Translations under genes and position numbers: made by a program
Notes under the pieces: model-generated
Database searches by the model: none
Told to the model about the DNA's origin: nothing
Seen by the model: only the letters and a program-made list of their open reading frames with translations
Origin: Lachnospiraceae bacterium AM93-12TA
GTDB lineage: Bacteria; Bacillota; Clostridia; Lachnospirales; Lachnospiraceae
Assembly: GCA_027698105.1 (NCBI GenBank)
Contig: JAQERH010000009.1
Location: 1-64,000 of the forward strand
Length of the DNA: 64,000 nucleotides
Reading direction: 5' to 3'
In this document: positions 26,548 to 35,050 of the stretch, one piece after another
Position numbering within the stretch: the stretch's first letter is position 1
Layout of the letters: each line of letters opens with the position of its first letter

Positions 26548-27717
26548 TTACTGTTCTCCCATTTTCTGCTTCATATCGCCTGCCGCTCTCTTAGCAAATA
26601 CAAGGCTCTCCAGCAGGGAATTGCTGGCCAGACGATTCGCTCCATGAACACCGTTGCAGCTGGTCTCTCCCACTGCATAGAGGCAATCCATAGTGGTGCG
26701 GCTCTCAGAATCCACCCAGATTCCTCCCATAAAATAATGCTGGGCCGGAACCACCGGAATCCATTCCTTCGTCACATCGTAGCCCTCCTCCAGACAGCGC
26801 TGGCAGATATTGGGGAAATGGCTTAAAATCGTCTCTTTGGGAATCGGCTCTAAAGACAGCCATACATGGTCCGTGCCGTCCAGCTCCATCTGCTTGTTAA
26901 TCGCTTTCGTCACCACATCTCTGGGGAGAAGTTCGTCTACAAACCGCTCTCTGTTCTTATTATAGAGAAGCGCTCCCTCGCCCCTGACAGACTCGGAAAT
27001 CAGGAACCTCCTTCCTGGCTTTTCTGAATACAGGGTGGTAGGATGAATCTGAACATAATCCAGGTGTTCCAGACGAATTCCATGCTTTTTGGCCACAGTC
27101 AGGGCGTCTCCTGTCAGATGAGGATAATTGGTAGAGTGCTTGTACTGTCCGCCGATTCCGCCGCTGGCAAATACAGTAAAATCTGCACGAATCTCCAGTT
27201 CCTTATCTTCGCACCGGGCTGTGATTCCTGCACATCTGCCGTTTTCCTCAATGAGATCTGTCATCTCGGTAAATTCGCGAATCTCTACATTGGGATACTT
27301 TCTCACTGCTGCCAGAAGCTTGGAGGTTATCTCCTTTCCTGTAATATCCTCGTGGTAAAGAATCCTGGGTTTCGAATGTGCTCCCTCTCTGGTGTAGGCC
27401 AGCTTTCCGTCCTGCTTTTCAAACTCTACGCCGAAACTGATGAGATCGTCTATTACCTCCCTGGAGCTGCGGATCATAATGTCCACAGACTCTTTCCGGT
27501 TCTCATAATGGCCTGCCTTCATGGTGTCTTCAAAATAGCTGTCGTAGTCCTCCTCATCTCTCAGGACGCAGATACCACCCTGGGCCAGAAATGAGTCGCT
27601 GCTCTCTGCATCGGATTTCGTAATCATGGTAATACGCTTATCCTTCGGCAGGTTCAGCGCCGCAAACAGGCCGGATACGCCGGTTCCTACAATCACTATG
27701 TCTGTCTCTATTTTCAT
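26548..27717 (-). CDS. nadB: L-aspartate oxidase (short form)
   Basis: FAD enzyme that oxidises aspartate to iminoaspartate for NadA. IVGTGVSGLFAALN at residue 8 is the dinucleotide fold, SFLAQGGI near 42 binds FAD, and HPTTLY, RGEGALL, PAQHYFMGGI and GANRLASNSLLE are standard fumarate reductase/NadB motifs. At 389 residues it is much shorter than the roughly 530 of E. coli because the C-terminal helical domain is absent. The catalytic domains are complete, so the gene is probably functional. It lies between nadA and nadC. Confidence 0.93.
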   Translation of the reverse strand: MKIETDIVIVGTGVSGLFAALNLPKDKRITMITKSDAESSDSFLAQGGICVLRDEEDYDSYFEDTMKAGHYENRKESVDIMIRSSREVIDDLISFGVEFEKQDGKLAYTREGAHSKPRILYHEDITGKEITSKLLAAVRKYPNVEIREFTEMTDLIEENGRCAGITARCEDKELEIRADFTVFASGGIGGQYKHSTNYPHLTGDALTVAKKHGIRLEHLDYVQIHPTTLYSEKPGRRFLISESVRGEGALLYNKNRERFVDELLPRDVVTKAINKQMELDGTDHVWLSLEPIPKETILSHFPNICQRCLEEGYDVTKEWIPVVPAQHYFMGGIWVDSESRTTMDCLYAVGETSCNGVHGANRLASNSLLESLVFAKRAAGDMKQKMGEQ

Positions 27718-27798
27718 GTTTCCTCCTGAAGCCCTTGCGGGCCGTTTTCAAATCTACTTCTAACTGACGGAATATACCGTTTTTTATGCAGCCTTCTA

Positions 27799-28710
27799 TT
27801 ATTTAGCCAGACGAAGCATTTCTTCTAACGGTTTTCCTGCCTCTTCTACCATAGACGGATCTGCCAGAACCTCATTTTCCCCTGTCTCCAGTACATGAAG
27901 AATCTTTTCCAGGGTGATCAGCTTCATATCACCACAGACAGGCTCTGTCTCTGTAAAATAAAACTTCTTCTCAGGGCAGCGTTTGCCTAACTCAAAACGG
28001 ACTCCGTTCTCTGTGCAGATAATAAACTCCTTTGCGCTGCTTGCCTCTGCATGGGCAATGATTCCGGAGGTGCTTCCAATGTAGTCAGATTCTCTGCACA
28101 CAGCCTCGCCGCACTCCGGATGAGTCAGCACCTCTGCCTCCGGGTGCTGTGCTTTCAGCGTCTGAAGTTCCTGAAGCTTTAATTCCTCGTGAACCGGGCA
28201 GAAGCCTTCGTTAAATACAAAGTGCTTTTCAGGAGCCTGCTCTGCCACAAAGCGGGCCAGATTTCTGTCAGGAATAAAGAAAATGTTTTTATTAGGCAGG
28301 GCTTTTACAATCTTCACTGCGTTGGCTGAGGTGACACACACATCTGCGTGGCGCTTTAACTCAGCAGTGGAGTTAATGTAGCAGACTACCTCCAGATCGT
28401 CCCAGGTATTCCGCATTTTTTCAATGGTTTCCACAGAAGCCATATGAGCCATCGCGCAGTCTGCAGCTGCGTCCGGCAGAAGCACGGTTTTCTCCGGATT
28501 CAGGATTTTCACGCTCTCTCCCATAAAAGAAACCCCGCACATGACAATGGTCTGAGCCTCCAGCCCTACTGCCAGCTTGCTCAGGTAAAAGGAATCACCA
28601 ATGTAATCTGCGATTTCCTGCACCTCCGGGCGCACGTAGTAGTGAGCCAGGATCACTGCATTCTTCTCTTCCTTCAGCCGTTTAATCTCCTCTGTAATAT
28701 CTCTTGTCAT
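27799..28710 (-). CDS. nadA: Quinolinate synthase
   Basis: 4Fe-4S enzyme that condenses iminoaspartate with dihydroxyacetone phosphate. The 303 residues include AHYYVRPEVQEIADYIGDS near 21, CGVSFMGESVKILNP near 58, DAAADCAMAH near 80, HPECGEAVC near 195 and GSTSGII near 210. Cysteines near 58, 200 and 247 are placed as in clostridial NadA for the cluster. It is the first gene of nadA-nadB-nadC-niaR and is preceded by a strong promoter with a palindrome. Confidence 0.95.
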   Translation of the reverse strand: MTRDITEEIKRLKEEKNAVILAHYYVRPEVQEIADYIGDSFYLSKLAVGLEAQTIVMCGVSFMGESVKILNPEKTVLLPDAAADCAMAHMASVETIEKMRNTWDDLEVVCYINSTAELKRHADVCVTSANAVKIVKALPNKNIFFIPDRNLARFVAEQAPEKHFVFNEGFCPVHEELKLQELQTLKAQHPEAEVLTHPECGEAVCRESDYIGSTSGIIAHAEASSAKEFIICTENGVRFELGKRCPEKKFYFTETEPVCGDMKLITLEKILHVLETGENEVLADPSMVEEAGKPLEEMLRLAK

Positions 28711-28761
28711 ATTTATCTCCTTATCTGTTTTATTCCATCTGTTTTAAGCGCAATTGTGGCT

Positions 28762-28803
28762 ATTATACTACCAGACTTTACATATGACAAGACACTTGTA
28801 TGT
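28762..28803 (-). promoter_or_regulatory. nadA promoter with probable NiaR operator
   Basis: On the minus strand TTGTCA (28785-28790) and TATAAT (28762-28767) are 17 bp apart. The -35 box lies inside an imperfect palindrome, ACATA-N14-TATGT (28780-28803), that contains TGACAAGACA. Position over the -35 and the linked niaR gene make it the probable NiaR operator; the consensus was not checked against a database. Confidence 0.75.
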
Positions 28804-28904
28804 TTTTGATATTTCCTTAACAATATCTGTTCCAAACCATCTCACATCCTGTAAACAGAACAAAAAATATGCCAAGAAATGTCATAGGATGCAATTCCTA
28901 TAAC

Positions 28905-29060
28905 GTAAAAAAGGGATGCAGAATCTCTCTGCATCCCTTCCATGACTACTGATATCTGAGGTCCACACCGCCTGCATAAGCCCTCCGGCTCATGGTCTCC
29001 AGCTTTAGCCCCGCCTGCAATCTCAAAACAGGCGCCGAAAAACAGCGGTTTATCAACTTC
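28905..29060 (-). ncRNA. Candidate structured small RNA, unclassified
   Basis: A strong promoter (29061-29089) and a terminator (28907-28939) bound about 150 nt with no convincing gene. Possible pairings in the transcript: 29051-29055 with 28950-28954, 29045-29049 with 28967-28971, and 29029-29034 (CGCCTG) with 29012-29017 (CAGGCG). The same CGCCTG could instead pair with a second CAGGCG at 28969-28974, which would break the second stem, so two exclusive folds exist. A 15-codon frame, MSRRAYAGGVDLRYQ, lies inside. It was compared from memory with 6S, SRP, T-box, glycine, lysine, SAM, TPP and c-di-GMP classes and matched none clearly. Confidence 0.5.
28907..28939 (-). terminator. Terminator of the small RNA candidate
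   Basis: AAGGGATGCAGA (28911-28922) and TCTGCATCCCTT (28928-28939) form a perfect 12-bp stem with a five-base loop, followed by six T on the minus strand. Confidence 0.88.
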
Positions 29061-29089
29061 AATATATCAATAGTTCTGAAAAATGTCAA
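29061..29089 (-). promoter_or_regulatory. Strong promoter of the small RNA candidate
   Basis: On the minus strand TTGACA (29084-29089) and TATATT (29061-29066) are 17 bp apart. It lies 41 nt after the lipoprotein stop codon and far from the next gene start, so it is not a leftover of a protein gene promoter. Confidence 0.8.
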
Positions 29090-29129
29090 TCTTTTTGCAT
29101 AATTTTGCACATCCGGCTCTCGGCTGCCA

Positions 29130-29762
29130 TCAGCGGATCAGCTCCGCTTCCTTCACGCTCTCATCGCCGCCGGGGCAGGAATAGTAGACGGTCAGCTGAT
29201 CTCCCTCTTCCAGCTCCTTTCCTGTCTCTGAGATCTCACGGCCTCTGGTGACGGATACCTTCTCTCCGTCTTCTGTCTCGATAGTAAGCTCTTCTGCACT
29301 TACTTTGTCTGCCTTTCCAGAAACACTGCCTGCTGTCAGCGTGCTGTCACTGTCCCTGCTCTCTCTCACCAGAATCACTTCTGCCTTTGCAGTATCGTCC
29401 CCGTCCGTCTCCCCGGTGTAGAACAAAGTCACATTCATGTCCAGGGTTAAGCCCTCGGAAAAGCCGGCTGCAGAATTTTCCTGAGAAAAAATCAATCCCT
29501 GGGGATACTCCTCGTTCTGAATCACAATCGAATTCATAGCAGCATCCAGCACAGTTCCTGTCATCACAGAAACCGCCTGATCCTGGCTCTCATCTTCTGA
29601 ACTATCTGTCTCTGCCTCCTGTGAAAAACTCTCCTCCGTCTGGCTGACTGTGCTCTCCGGCGCGGAGGTCTCCAAAGCTTCTTTCTTTCCGCAGCCCGAT
29701 ACCAGAACTGTCACAAGAGCTGCTAAAAGAACAGCTGCAGTTATGTTTCCTGTCTTTCTCAT
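29130..29762 (-). CDS. Putative lipoprotein, unknown function
   Basis: A 210-residue exported protein. The N-terminus has basic residues, a hydrophobic stretch and a lipobox LVSGC, so residue 24 or so is the lipidated cysteine. A linker rich in E, S and T (about 30-60) follows, then a domain of mainly beta character with repeated phrases such as MNSIVIQNEEYPQG and ELTIETEDGEKVSV that may bind a ligand or polysaccharide. It is not recognised as a named family. AGGAGG precedes the start, and it follows malQ by 29 nt. Confidence 0.75.
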   Translation of the reverse strand: MRKTGNITAAVLLAALVTVLVSGCGKKEALETSAPESTVSQTEESFSQEAETDSSEDESQDQAVSVMTGTVLDAAMNSIVIQNEEYPQGLIFSQENSAAGFSEGLTLDMNVTLFYTGETDGDDTAKAEVILVRESRDSDSTLTAGSVSGKADKVSAEELTIETEDGEKVSVTRGREISETGKELEEGDQLTVYYSCPGGDESVKEAELIR

Positions 29763-29791
29763 ATATCTTTTCCTCCTTTTTCTGCAAAGCC

Positions 29792-31294
29792 CTAAAAGCG
29801 TCCAAAGGTATCTACTAAAAAGGCCAGGTAGCCGGTCTCACTGTCTCCAAAGGCTCCCGGCTTCATTCTCCATTTCCAGTTTTCCCCTACTGTTCCCGGC
29901 GTATTCATCCTGGCGTCATTGTCCAGCTTCAGCACATCCTGCATCTGGAAAATAGCCACGCTGGCCACGGAACCATAGGCAGCCCGGAATACACGGTCCG
30001 GAACCTCTTCCCTGTGGGCAGCTCCCAGATAATCTGCAATATACTGAAGCTCCCACCACTGCCGCTTCTCCGGTTTAAAATACCCGATCAGAGTCTCGTT
30101 GTCATGGGTTCCCCCATAGACCACAGAATTCGGCTCATAGCAGTGAGGCAAATGTTCATTAAACCGATCCCCGCTGAAAGCAAACTCTATGATCTTCATG
30201 CCTGGATACCCGGTCTTTTGCAGAAGCTCCTTGACCTCCGGGCAGAACACTCCCAGATCCTCAGCAATGATTTTCGCATCCCCGGCGGCCTCATTGATGG
30301 CATTTGTAAGCTTCTCTCCAGGCCCTTTTCTCCACTCTCCTGTTTTTCCGTCCTCAGCCCCATAGGGAATGGAATAATACTGTACCACTCCAATAAAATG
30401 GTCGATTCGCACTACATCGTACAATCTGGCCGCAGCCTTCATCCTGTCTCTCCACCAGGCAAAATCCGTCTGTTCCAGAGCATCCCAGTCATAGAGCGGA
30501 TTTCCCCACAGCTGTCCTGTCTCTGAAAATGCGTCCGGCGGCACTCCTGCCACCTTTAATGGCTTTAAGGTATCCGGATCCAGCTGAAACAGTTCCGGAT
30601 GTACCCACACGTCTGCACTGTCTAAAGCCACATAAATCGGAATATCTCCAATGATCTGAATTCCCTTTTCATTGACATAGGACTTCAGCTTGTCCCACTG
30701 CTCATAAAACTTAAACTGCAGAAATTTCCAGTAGTTTATATCCTCTGAAAGCTCTGTTTTATATGCTGCCACCGCTTCCGGATCTCTGTGGCGGATGGGC
30801 TCATCCCAGCTCAGCCACTCTTCCTGGTTGAAATGTCCCTTTAACGCCATATACAGGGCATAGTCCTCCAGCCAGCAGCCATTCTCCTGACAGAATTTCT
30901 CATACTCCTCTGTCTCTTCATGACAGCTTCTGTCAAAAGCCTTTCTGAGAAGTGGAAACCGATAATAGCAGACTGCGTCATATTTGACTTCGTCTTCTCT
31001 GTCACACCAGTAACATTCTTCTATTTCCTCCTGTGTCAGAAGCCCCTCCTCCTTCAGAATATCCAGGTCAATGAAGTAGGGGTTTCCTGCAAAGGCGGAA
31101 AACGACTGGTAGGGGCTGTCTCCATAGCTGGTTGGGCCTAAGGGCAACACCTGCCAGTAGCTCTGCCTGGCCTGCACAAGCTTATCTGCAAATTCATAGG
31201 CGCAGGCTCCAAAGGTTCCAATGCCATAAGGTGCCGGAAGGCTGGAAATAGGCATCAAAATACCTGCGCCTCTTTTTAACATAGTCTTTGCCAT
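29792..31294 (-). CDS. malQ: 4-alpha-glucanotransferase (amylomaltase)
   Basis: GH77 enzyme that moves maltodextrin segments between glucans. The 500 residues carry RGAGILMPISSLPAPYGIG at the start, PTSYGDSPYQSFSAFAGNP near 52, IGDIPIYVALDSADVW near 214, VRIDHFIG near 293 with the nucleophile Asp, IAEDLGVF near 340 with the acid-base Glu, and GTHDNETL near 390 with the stabilising Asp. GGAGG lies six bases before the start. It probably serves glycogen metabolism together with glgB in this window. Confidence 0.96.
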   Translation of the reverse strand: MAKTMLKRGAGILMPISSLPAPYGIGTFGACAYEFADKLVQARQSYWQVLPLGPTSYGDSPYQSFSAFAGNPYFIDLDILKEEGLLTQEEIEECYWCDREDEVKYDAVCYYRFPLLRKAFDRSCHEETEEYEKFCQENGCWLEDYALYMALKGHFNQEEWLSWDEPIRHRDPEAVAAYKTELSEDINYWKFLQFKFYEQWDKLKSYVNEKGIQIIGDIPIYVALDSADVWVHPELFQLDPDTLKPLKVAGVPPDAFSETGQLWGNPLYDWDALEQTDFAWWRDRMKAAARLYDVVRIDHFIGVVQYYSIPYGAEDGKTGEWRKGPGEKLTNAINEAAGDAKIIAEDLGVFCPEVKELLQKTGYPGMKIIEFAFSGDRFNEHLPHCYEPNSVVYGGTHDNETLIGYFKPEKRQWWELQYIADYLGAAHREEVPDRVFRAAYGSVASVAIFQMQDVLKLDNDARMNTPGTVGENWKWRMKPGAFGDSETGYLAFLVDTFGRF

Positions 31295-31323
31295 TGTAAT
31301 GCCTCCTGTTTTGTCTATTGTTT

Positions 31324-31391
31324 AGAAGAGAAGGGAAAGTTTTCCATGCTCCACCAAAAGCTTAGTTGCTGGAAAACTTTCCTTCTCTTCT
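31324..31391. repeat. Long hairpin with 23-nt loop between the HAD gene and malQ
   Basis: AGAAGAGAAGG.AAAGTTTTCCA (31324-31346) pairs with 31370-31391, 22 pairs with one bulged G. The loop (31347-31369) read on the minus strand ends CTTTTGGTGGAGCA, partly like the CTTTAAGTGGAACA of the 12 kb and 53 kb palindromes, and the neck is also TTTTC/GAAAA. It could terminate the pyrC operon; no clear T-run follows. Confidence 0.75.
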
Positions 31392-31450
31392 GAATCGAAA
31401 ACGCAGCTGATCAGTCAGACTGTCCGCTCCTGCCCTCCATAATCTACGCT

Positions 31451-32176
31451 TCAGGTCAGAAGAATCTCTCTTATCTCCTCATAGGAGGAGACCTCCATAC
31501 TGACGGAAACGCCTTTGTCATTGGAAAGGCCGCGGGGATTGTACCAGCAGGTATCAATACCTGTATTTTCCCCTCCCCGCATATCTGAAGTGAGCGAATC
31601 ACCGATTAAAAGCATTTCCCGCTTTCTCTCCTCCGGACGCTCCACACCGAGACGGCGCATCTGCTCAAAGCAGTAATCAAAAAACTCCTTCTGCGGCTTA
31701 GGGCTTCCCGCCTCCTCGGAAACAAAAATCCCCTTGAAATATGGATTCAGCCCGCTGCTTTCAAGCCTTTTATACTGAGTGCTGGCCACTCCGTTGGTGA
31801 CGATATAGAGGGCATATTCCCGGCTTAAATCCCGGCAGAGTTCTAACGCTCCCGGAATAAGGACAGCGCTGTCTCCCAGCCGCTCCCTGTAAAATAGCTC
31901 CGCTTCCTTTCCGTCTGCCTGGCAGTTATGGCGGGAAAAGAAAAGTTCAAAGCGGCGCAGCAGCACCTCCTCCTTCTCCATTTTTCCCTCCTCAAACAGC
32001 TCCCAGCAGCTTCTGTTAATCTGGTGATACTCCTGAAGCAGTCTGTCTTCCGGCTCCATACCGAAGTGGAGAAGAAGGCTGTTAAAAGCCTCCTCCTCTG
32101 AAGCGTCAAAATTTAAAAGGGTATTGTCCACATCAAACAGAAGCATCGTGTAGCGGCCAGGTCCTTTTTCTCTCAT
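31451..32176 (-). CDS. HAD family phosphatase, YjjG-like
   Basis: A 241-residue HAD hydrolase of subfamily I with a helical cap. Motif I is LLFDVDNTLLNFD near residue 12, motif II is IVTNGV near 120, motif III is the lysine in SPKPQKEFF near 157, and motif IV is LLIGDSLTSDMRGG near 190, followed by GIDTCWYNP, as in the YjjG 5'-nucleotidase group. It overlaps the pyrC stop (GTGATGA), and ATG at 32176 or GTG at 32179 could start it. Nucleotide house-cleaning fits its place after dihydroorotase, but this is inference. Confidence 0.88.
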   Translation of the reverse strand: MREKGPGRYTMLLFDVDNTLLNFDASEEEAFNSLLLHFGMEPEDRLLQEYHQINRSCWELFEEGKMEKEEVLLRRFELFFSRHNCQADGKEAELFYRERLGDSAVLIPGALELCRDLSREYALYIVTNGVASTQYKRLESSGLNPYFKGIFVSEEAGSPKPQKEFFDYCFEQMRRLGVERPEERKREMLLIGDSLTSDMRGGENTGIDTCWYNPRGLSNDKGVSVSMEVSSYEEIREILLT

Positions 32177-33462
32177 CACCCCTGATATACCGCCTTTCCA
32201 CTGCAGATGGTAGTCTTCACCTTTCCGAACATTTTTCTTCCTGTAAATGGAGAATTGGAGGATTTAGAGACAAAGGGACCTGCCTCAAACTCTTCCTGAT
32301 CGTCGAAAATCACCAGGTCAGCCGGACCTTCCTCTGCCAGATAGCCTGTATCCAGGCGGTACAGCCTGGCTGGATTCAGACACATCTTTTCAAACAGCTC
32401 CACATAGGAGAGATGTCCTTTCTTTACAAGCTCCGTTACGCAGAGAGGAAGGGAAGTCTCCAGACCGATAATGCCGCTGGGAGCCTCCACCAGGGGCTTT
32501 TCCTTCTCCTCCCGGCTGTGGGGGGCATGATCCGTGGCAATCATGTCAATGGTGCCATCCTTTAAAGCCTCAATCAGAGCCTCCCTGTCTTCTTTCGTTC
32601 TGAGAGGCGGATTCATCTTCGCCAGAGAACCAAACTTAAGAACAGCCGTCTCATCCAGCGTCAGATGGTGGGGCGTTACCTCCGCCCACACGTCAGCGCC
32701 CAGTTTCTTAGCCAGAGCCACCGCTGCCACCGCATTTTTAGAGCTGATGTGCTGAATATTGACGCAGGCGCCTGTATACAGGGCAATCATACAGTCTCTG
32801 GCCACCAGAGAATCCTCTGCCACCCTGGGAGAACCGCCGATTCCGAGCTTTTCAGAAACCTCTCCCCGATTAATTCCATTGTTGGTGATAAAGCCTGGAT
32901 CCTCCTCATGAAAACTCAGAGGCACGTTCAGCTTTTTCGCCCGCTCCATGGCCTCCATTAAAAGCTTCACATCCATAATCGGCACGCCGTCATCTGTAAA
33001 GCCTGCTGCCCCCTGAGCTCTCAGAGCTTCCATATCTGTCAGCTCTTTTCCCTTCATGCCCTTTGTAATATTGGCGGCGGACAGCACATGGATTCCTGTC
33101 TGCTCCCCTTTTTCCAGCACATAGCGAAGAGTCTCCTCGTTGTCGATGACCGGCTTCGTATTTCCCATCATCACAACCGTGGTAAAACCTCCTGCCTTGG
33201 CTGCAGTGGAGCCTGTTTCAATGTCCTCTTTATAGGTAAGGCCCGGATCCCTGAAATGCACATGAACGTCAATCAGTCCCGGAGCTACAATCAGACCTGA
33301 TGCATCGATGATCTCTTCGTCTGCAGCCTGAAATGCGTCCTCTTCTTTCGCATTTCCCTCTCTTTTTAATATTTTTTCAATTTTTCCATCTTTTATAACA
33401 ATATCTGCAATACCATCAAATCCACTTTTCGGATCAATGACCCGGCCATTTTTTATAATCAT
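32176..33462 (-). CDS. pyrC: Dihydroorotase
   Basis: Type I dihydroorotase of pyrimidine synthesis, closing carbamoyl-aspartate. The 428 residues show PGLIDVHVHFRDPG near 54 (metal His pair), GNTKPV near 100, SFHEEDPG near 175, HISSKNAV near 235, and IATDHAPHS near 310 with the catalytic Asp. ATG at 33462 with AGGTGG seven bases upstream is chosen over an in-frame GTG at 33474. It follows the VOC gene by 17 nt and is coupled to the HAD gene. Confidence 0.94.
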   Translation of the reverse strand: MIIKNGRVIDPKSGFDGIADIVIKDGKIEKILKREGNAKEEDAFQAADEEIIDASGLIVAPGLIDVHVHFRDPGLTYKEDIETGSTAAKAGGFTTVVMMGNTKPVIDNEETLRYVLEKGEQTGIHVLSAANITKGMKGKELTDMEALRAQGAAGFTDDGVPIMDVKLLMEAMERAKKLNVPLSFHEEDPGFITNNGINRGEVSEKLGIGGSPRVAEDSLVARDCMIALYTGACVNIQHISSKNAVAAVALAKKLGADVWAEVTPHHLTLDETAVLKFGSLAKMNPPLRTKEDREALIEALKDGTIDMIATDHAPHSREEKEKPLVEAPSGIIGLETSLPLCVTELVKKGHLSYVELFEKMCLNPARLYRLDTGYLAEEGPADLVIFDDQEEFEAGPFVSKSSNSPFTGRKMFGKVKTTICSGKAVYQG

Positions 33463-33479
33463 TTCGTTTTCCACCTGCC

Positions 33480-33857
33480 TTATTTCATCTTCCTGGGAAC
33501 TACTTCCAGCCAGTAATTATCAGGATCCGCGATAAAATAAATACCCATGGACGGATTCTCGTAACAGATGCAGCCCATCTCCTCATGCTTTTTGTGAGCT
33601 GCCTCCATATCATCCACTTCAAAAGCCAGATGGAACTCATTGTCGCCCAGGTTATAGCTGTCCTTCTCCCAGTCTCTCAGCCATGTCAGCTCCAGCTGAT
33701 GAGGAGTCACGCCGTCTCCCAGGTAAACCAGGATGAAACTGCCGTCTGCGGCCTCTTTTCTGCGTACCTCTTTCAGTCCCAGAGCCTCCTCATAAAATTT
33801 TAAGGACTTCTCCAGATCGATTACGTTGAAATTATTGTGGGCAAATGTAAATGTCAT
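33480..33857 (-). CDS. VOC superfamily protein (glyoxalase-like)
   Basis: A 125-residue two-module VOC protein. The opening FTFAHNNFNVIDLEKSLKFY has the first metal-type His, VTPHQLELTW near 52 a second, EFHLAFEVDD near 74 a third, and the end NYWLEVVPR a Glu. This matches lactoylglutathione-lyase-like proteins of clostridia. Glyoxalase activity is possible, but the true substrate is unknown. It is coupled by ATGA to the metallo-hydrolase gene. Confidence 0.85.
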   Translation of the reverse strand: MTFTFAHNNFNVIDLEKSLKFYEEALGLKEVRRKEAADGSFILVYLGDGVTPHQLELTWLRDWEKDSYNLGDNEFHLAFEVDDMEAAHKKHEEMGCICYENPSMGIYFIADPDNYWLEVVPRKMK

Positions 33858-34558
33858 AGCTTAAACTCCTCTCCTTCACATTGTATTTCCATGATACAGT
33901 CTCTGTAAGGTTCACTGCAGGGAAGGGCCTTCATCCGGCGGGAAACGCCAAAATCTCCCCAGAAATGGATGGGAAACACAGTTTTTGCCTTTACCTTCCT
34001 TAAAAAGTCATCCATTCCCAGATAAAACCACTGCTCCTGTCTGGGATCTAAGGGGATAAAGGCAGCGTCTGCTCCTTCCGGGTGATCTGCGGCAATTTTC
34101 TCCACTTCCCGCCTGTAATTCGCAGCCATGTTGTGATTCCAGGCCTTGTCCTCCCCCTCCCACCACCAGTTGTTCAGATCTCCGGCGTGGTAAAGTTCCA
34201 GGCCTTCCAGGCTGATCCAGAAGGCACAGCCCTCATCCGTGGACTTGTAAGTCTGGATTTTCATGGTTTCCAGCTCCAGGGTCTGCCCCGGCTTCACAAA
34301 ATGGATCAGAGGCAGAGCCTCCTCCGGAATTCTCCTCCCCTTAATGTCATCAGACAGAATGTAGGAAACATTTTTCCTGTCTTTGAAGCGCTCAAAAATG
34401 ACAGGGCTGTAGTGGTCCTCATGAAAATGGCTGGCAAATACAAACAGCGGCTTATCTGGATGAAACTCCGGCAGCTCTCCCTTAAAATAGTCAAACAGCA
34501 GAATACTCTTCTCTGTCTCTACAGAAACTGCGCTGTGATGAATATAAGTAATCTTCAT
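33854..34558 (-). CDS. MBL-fold metallo-hydrolase (UlaG-like)
   Basis: A 234-residue metallo-beta-lactamase fold protein. ITYIHHSAVSVE opens the fold, ASHFHEDHYSP near 43 is the HxHxDH zinc motif, YHAGDLNNWWWEG near 117 has the bridging Asp and VFPIHFWGD near 192 a late His. The wide tryptophan-rich region after the Asp is usual in this clostridial subgroup. Substrate unknown. It is the second gene of the thioesterase to HAD run. Confidence 0.85.
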   Translation of the reverse strand: MKITYIHHSAVSVETEKSILLFDYFKGELPEFHPDKPLFVFASHFHEDHYSPVIFERFKDRKNVSYILSDDIKGRRIPEEALPLIHFVKPGQTLELETMKIQTYKSTDEGCAFWISLEGLELYHAGDLNNWWWEGEDKAWNHNMAANYRREVEKIAADHPEGADAAFIPLDPRQEQWFYLGMDDFLRKVKAKTVFPIHFWGDFGVSRRMKALPCSEPYRDCIMEIQCEGEEFKL

Positions 34559-34600
34559 ATCTCTTTCTCCGCCTTTGTCTGAATCATTTCTGAAGCCGGA

Positions 34601-35002
34601 TTATTGTTCCGCGGAAGCGTTCTTCTTCTGCTCTGCCTTTGCTAAGAACTTCTCATTTCCAATGATAAATCTCTCGTGGGTTCCCTCTCCGATGACACCG
34701 GCCTCATCATAGCAGGTAACATGGAACACCAGGCGTCTTCTGTCCACCTCTGTCAGTTCACTCTCACACCACACCTTCATTCCCAGAGGTGTGGCAGCGC
34801 TGTGAGAAATATTTAAACTGGTTCCCACGGTTCCCTCACCCTCGTTCAGATACGGGGCCACACTCTTCCAGGCGGTCTGCTCCATCAGCGCTACCATAGC
34901 CGGAGTGGCAAATACCGGGAGCAGGCCGCTTCCTACTGCTGCCGCTGAATTTGCCTCTGTTACCATCACTTCTTCTCTTCCCTTAATTCCTGCTTCTAAC
35001 AT
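34601..35002 (-). CDS. Hotdog-fold thioesterase (FlK-like)
   Basis: A 133-residue hotdog protein. VFATPAMVALMEQTAW near 30 carries the Glu-containing helix, GTVGTSLNISHSAATP near 57 has the Thr and His of FlK-type thioesterases, and the remaining strands end in GEGTHERFII. It probably hydrolyses an acyl-CoA, possibly as house-cleaning. The ATG at 35002 with GAGG eight bases upstream is chosen over an ATG at 35032. Confidence 0.84.
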   Translation of the reverse strand: MLEAGIKGREEVMVTEANSAAAVGSGLLPVFATPAMVALMEQTAWKSVAPYLNEGEGTVGTSLNISHSAATPLGMKVWCESELTEVDRRRLVFHVTCYDEAGVIGEGTHERFIIGNEKFLAKAEQKKNASAEQ

Positions 35003-35050
35003 ATGTTTTACCTCTTTTCTAAAGTTTTGCATCTATAAATAAAAAATATT

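Noticed and set aside
28905..29060. c-di-GMP-I riboswitch or SRP RNA
   Set aside because: A CCTCCGGC stretch is reminiscent of c-di-GMP-I on the plus strand, but the conserved GGTCACGCACAGGGCAAACC-like part is missing and the promoter and terminator are on the minus strand; SRP consensus was not found.
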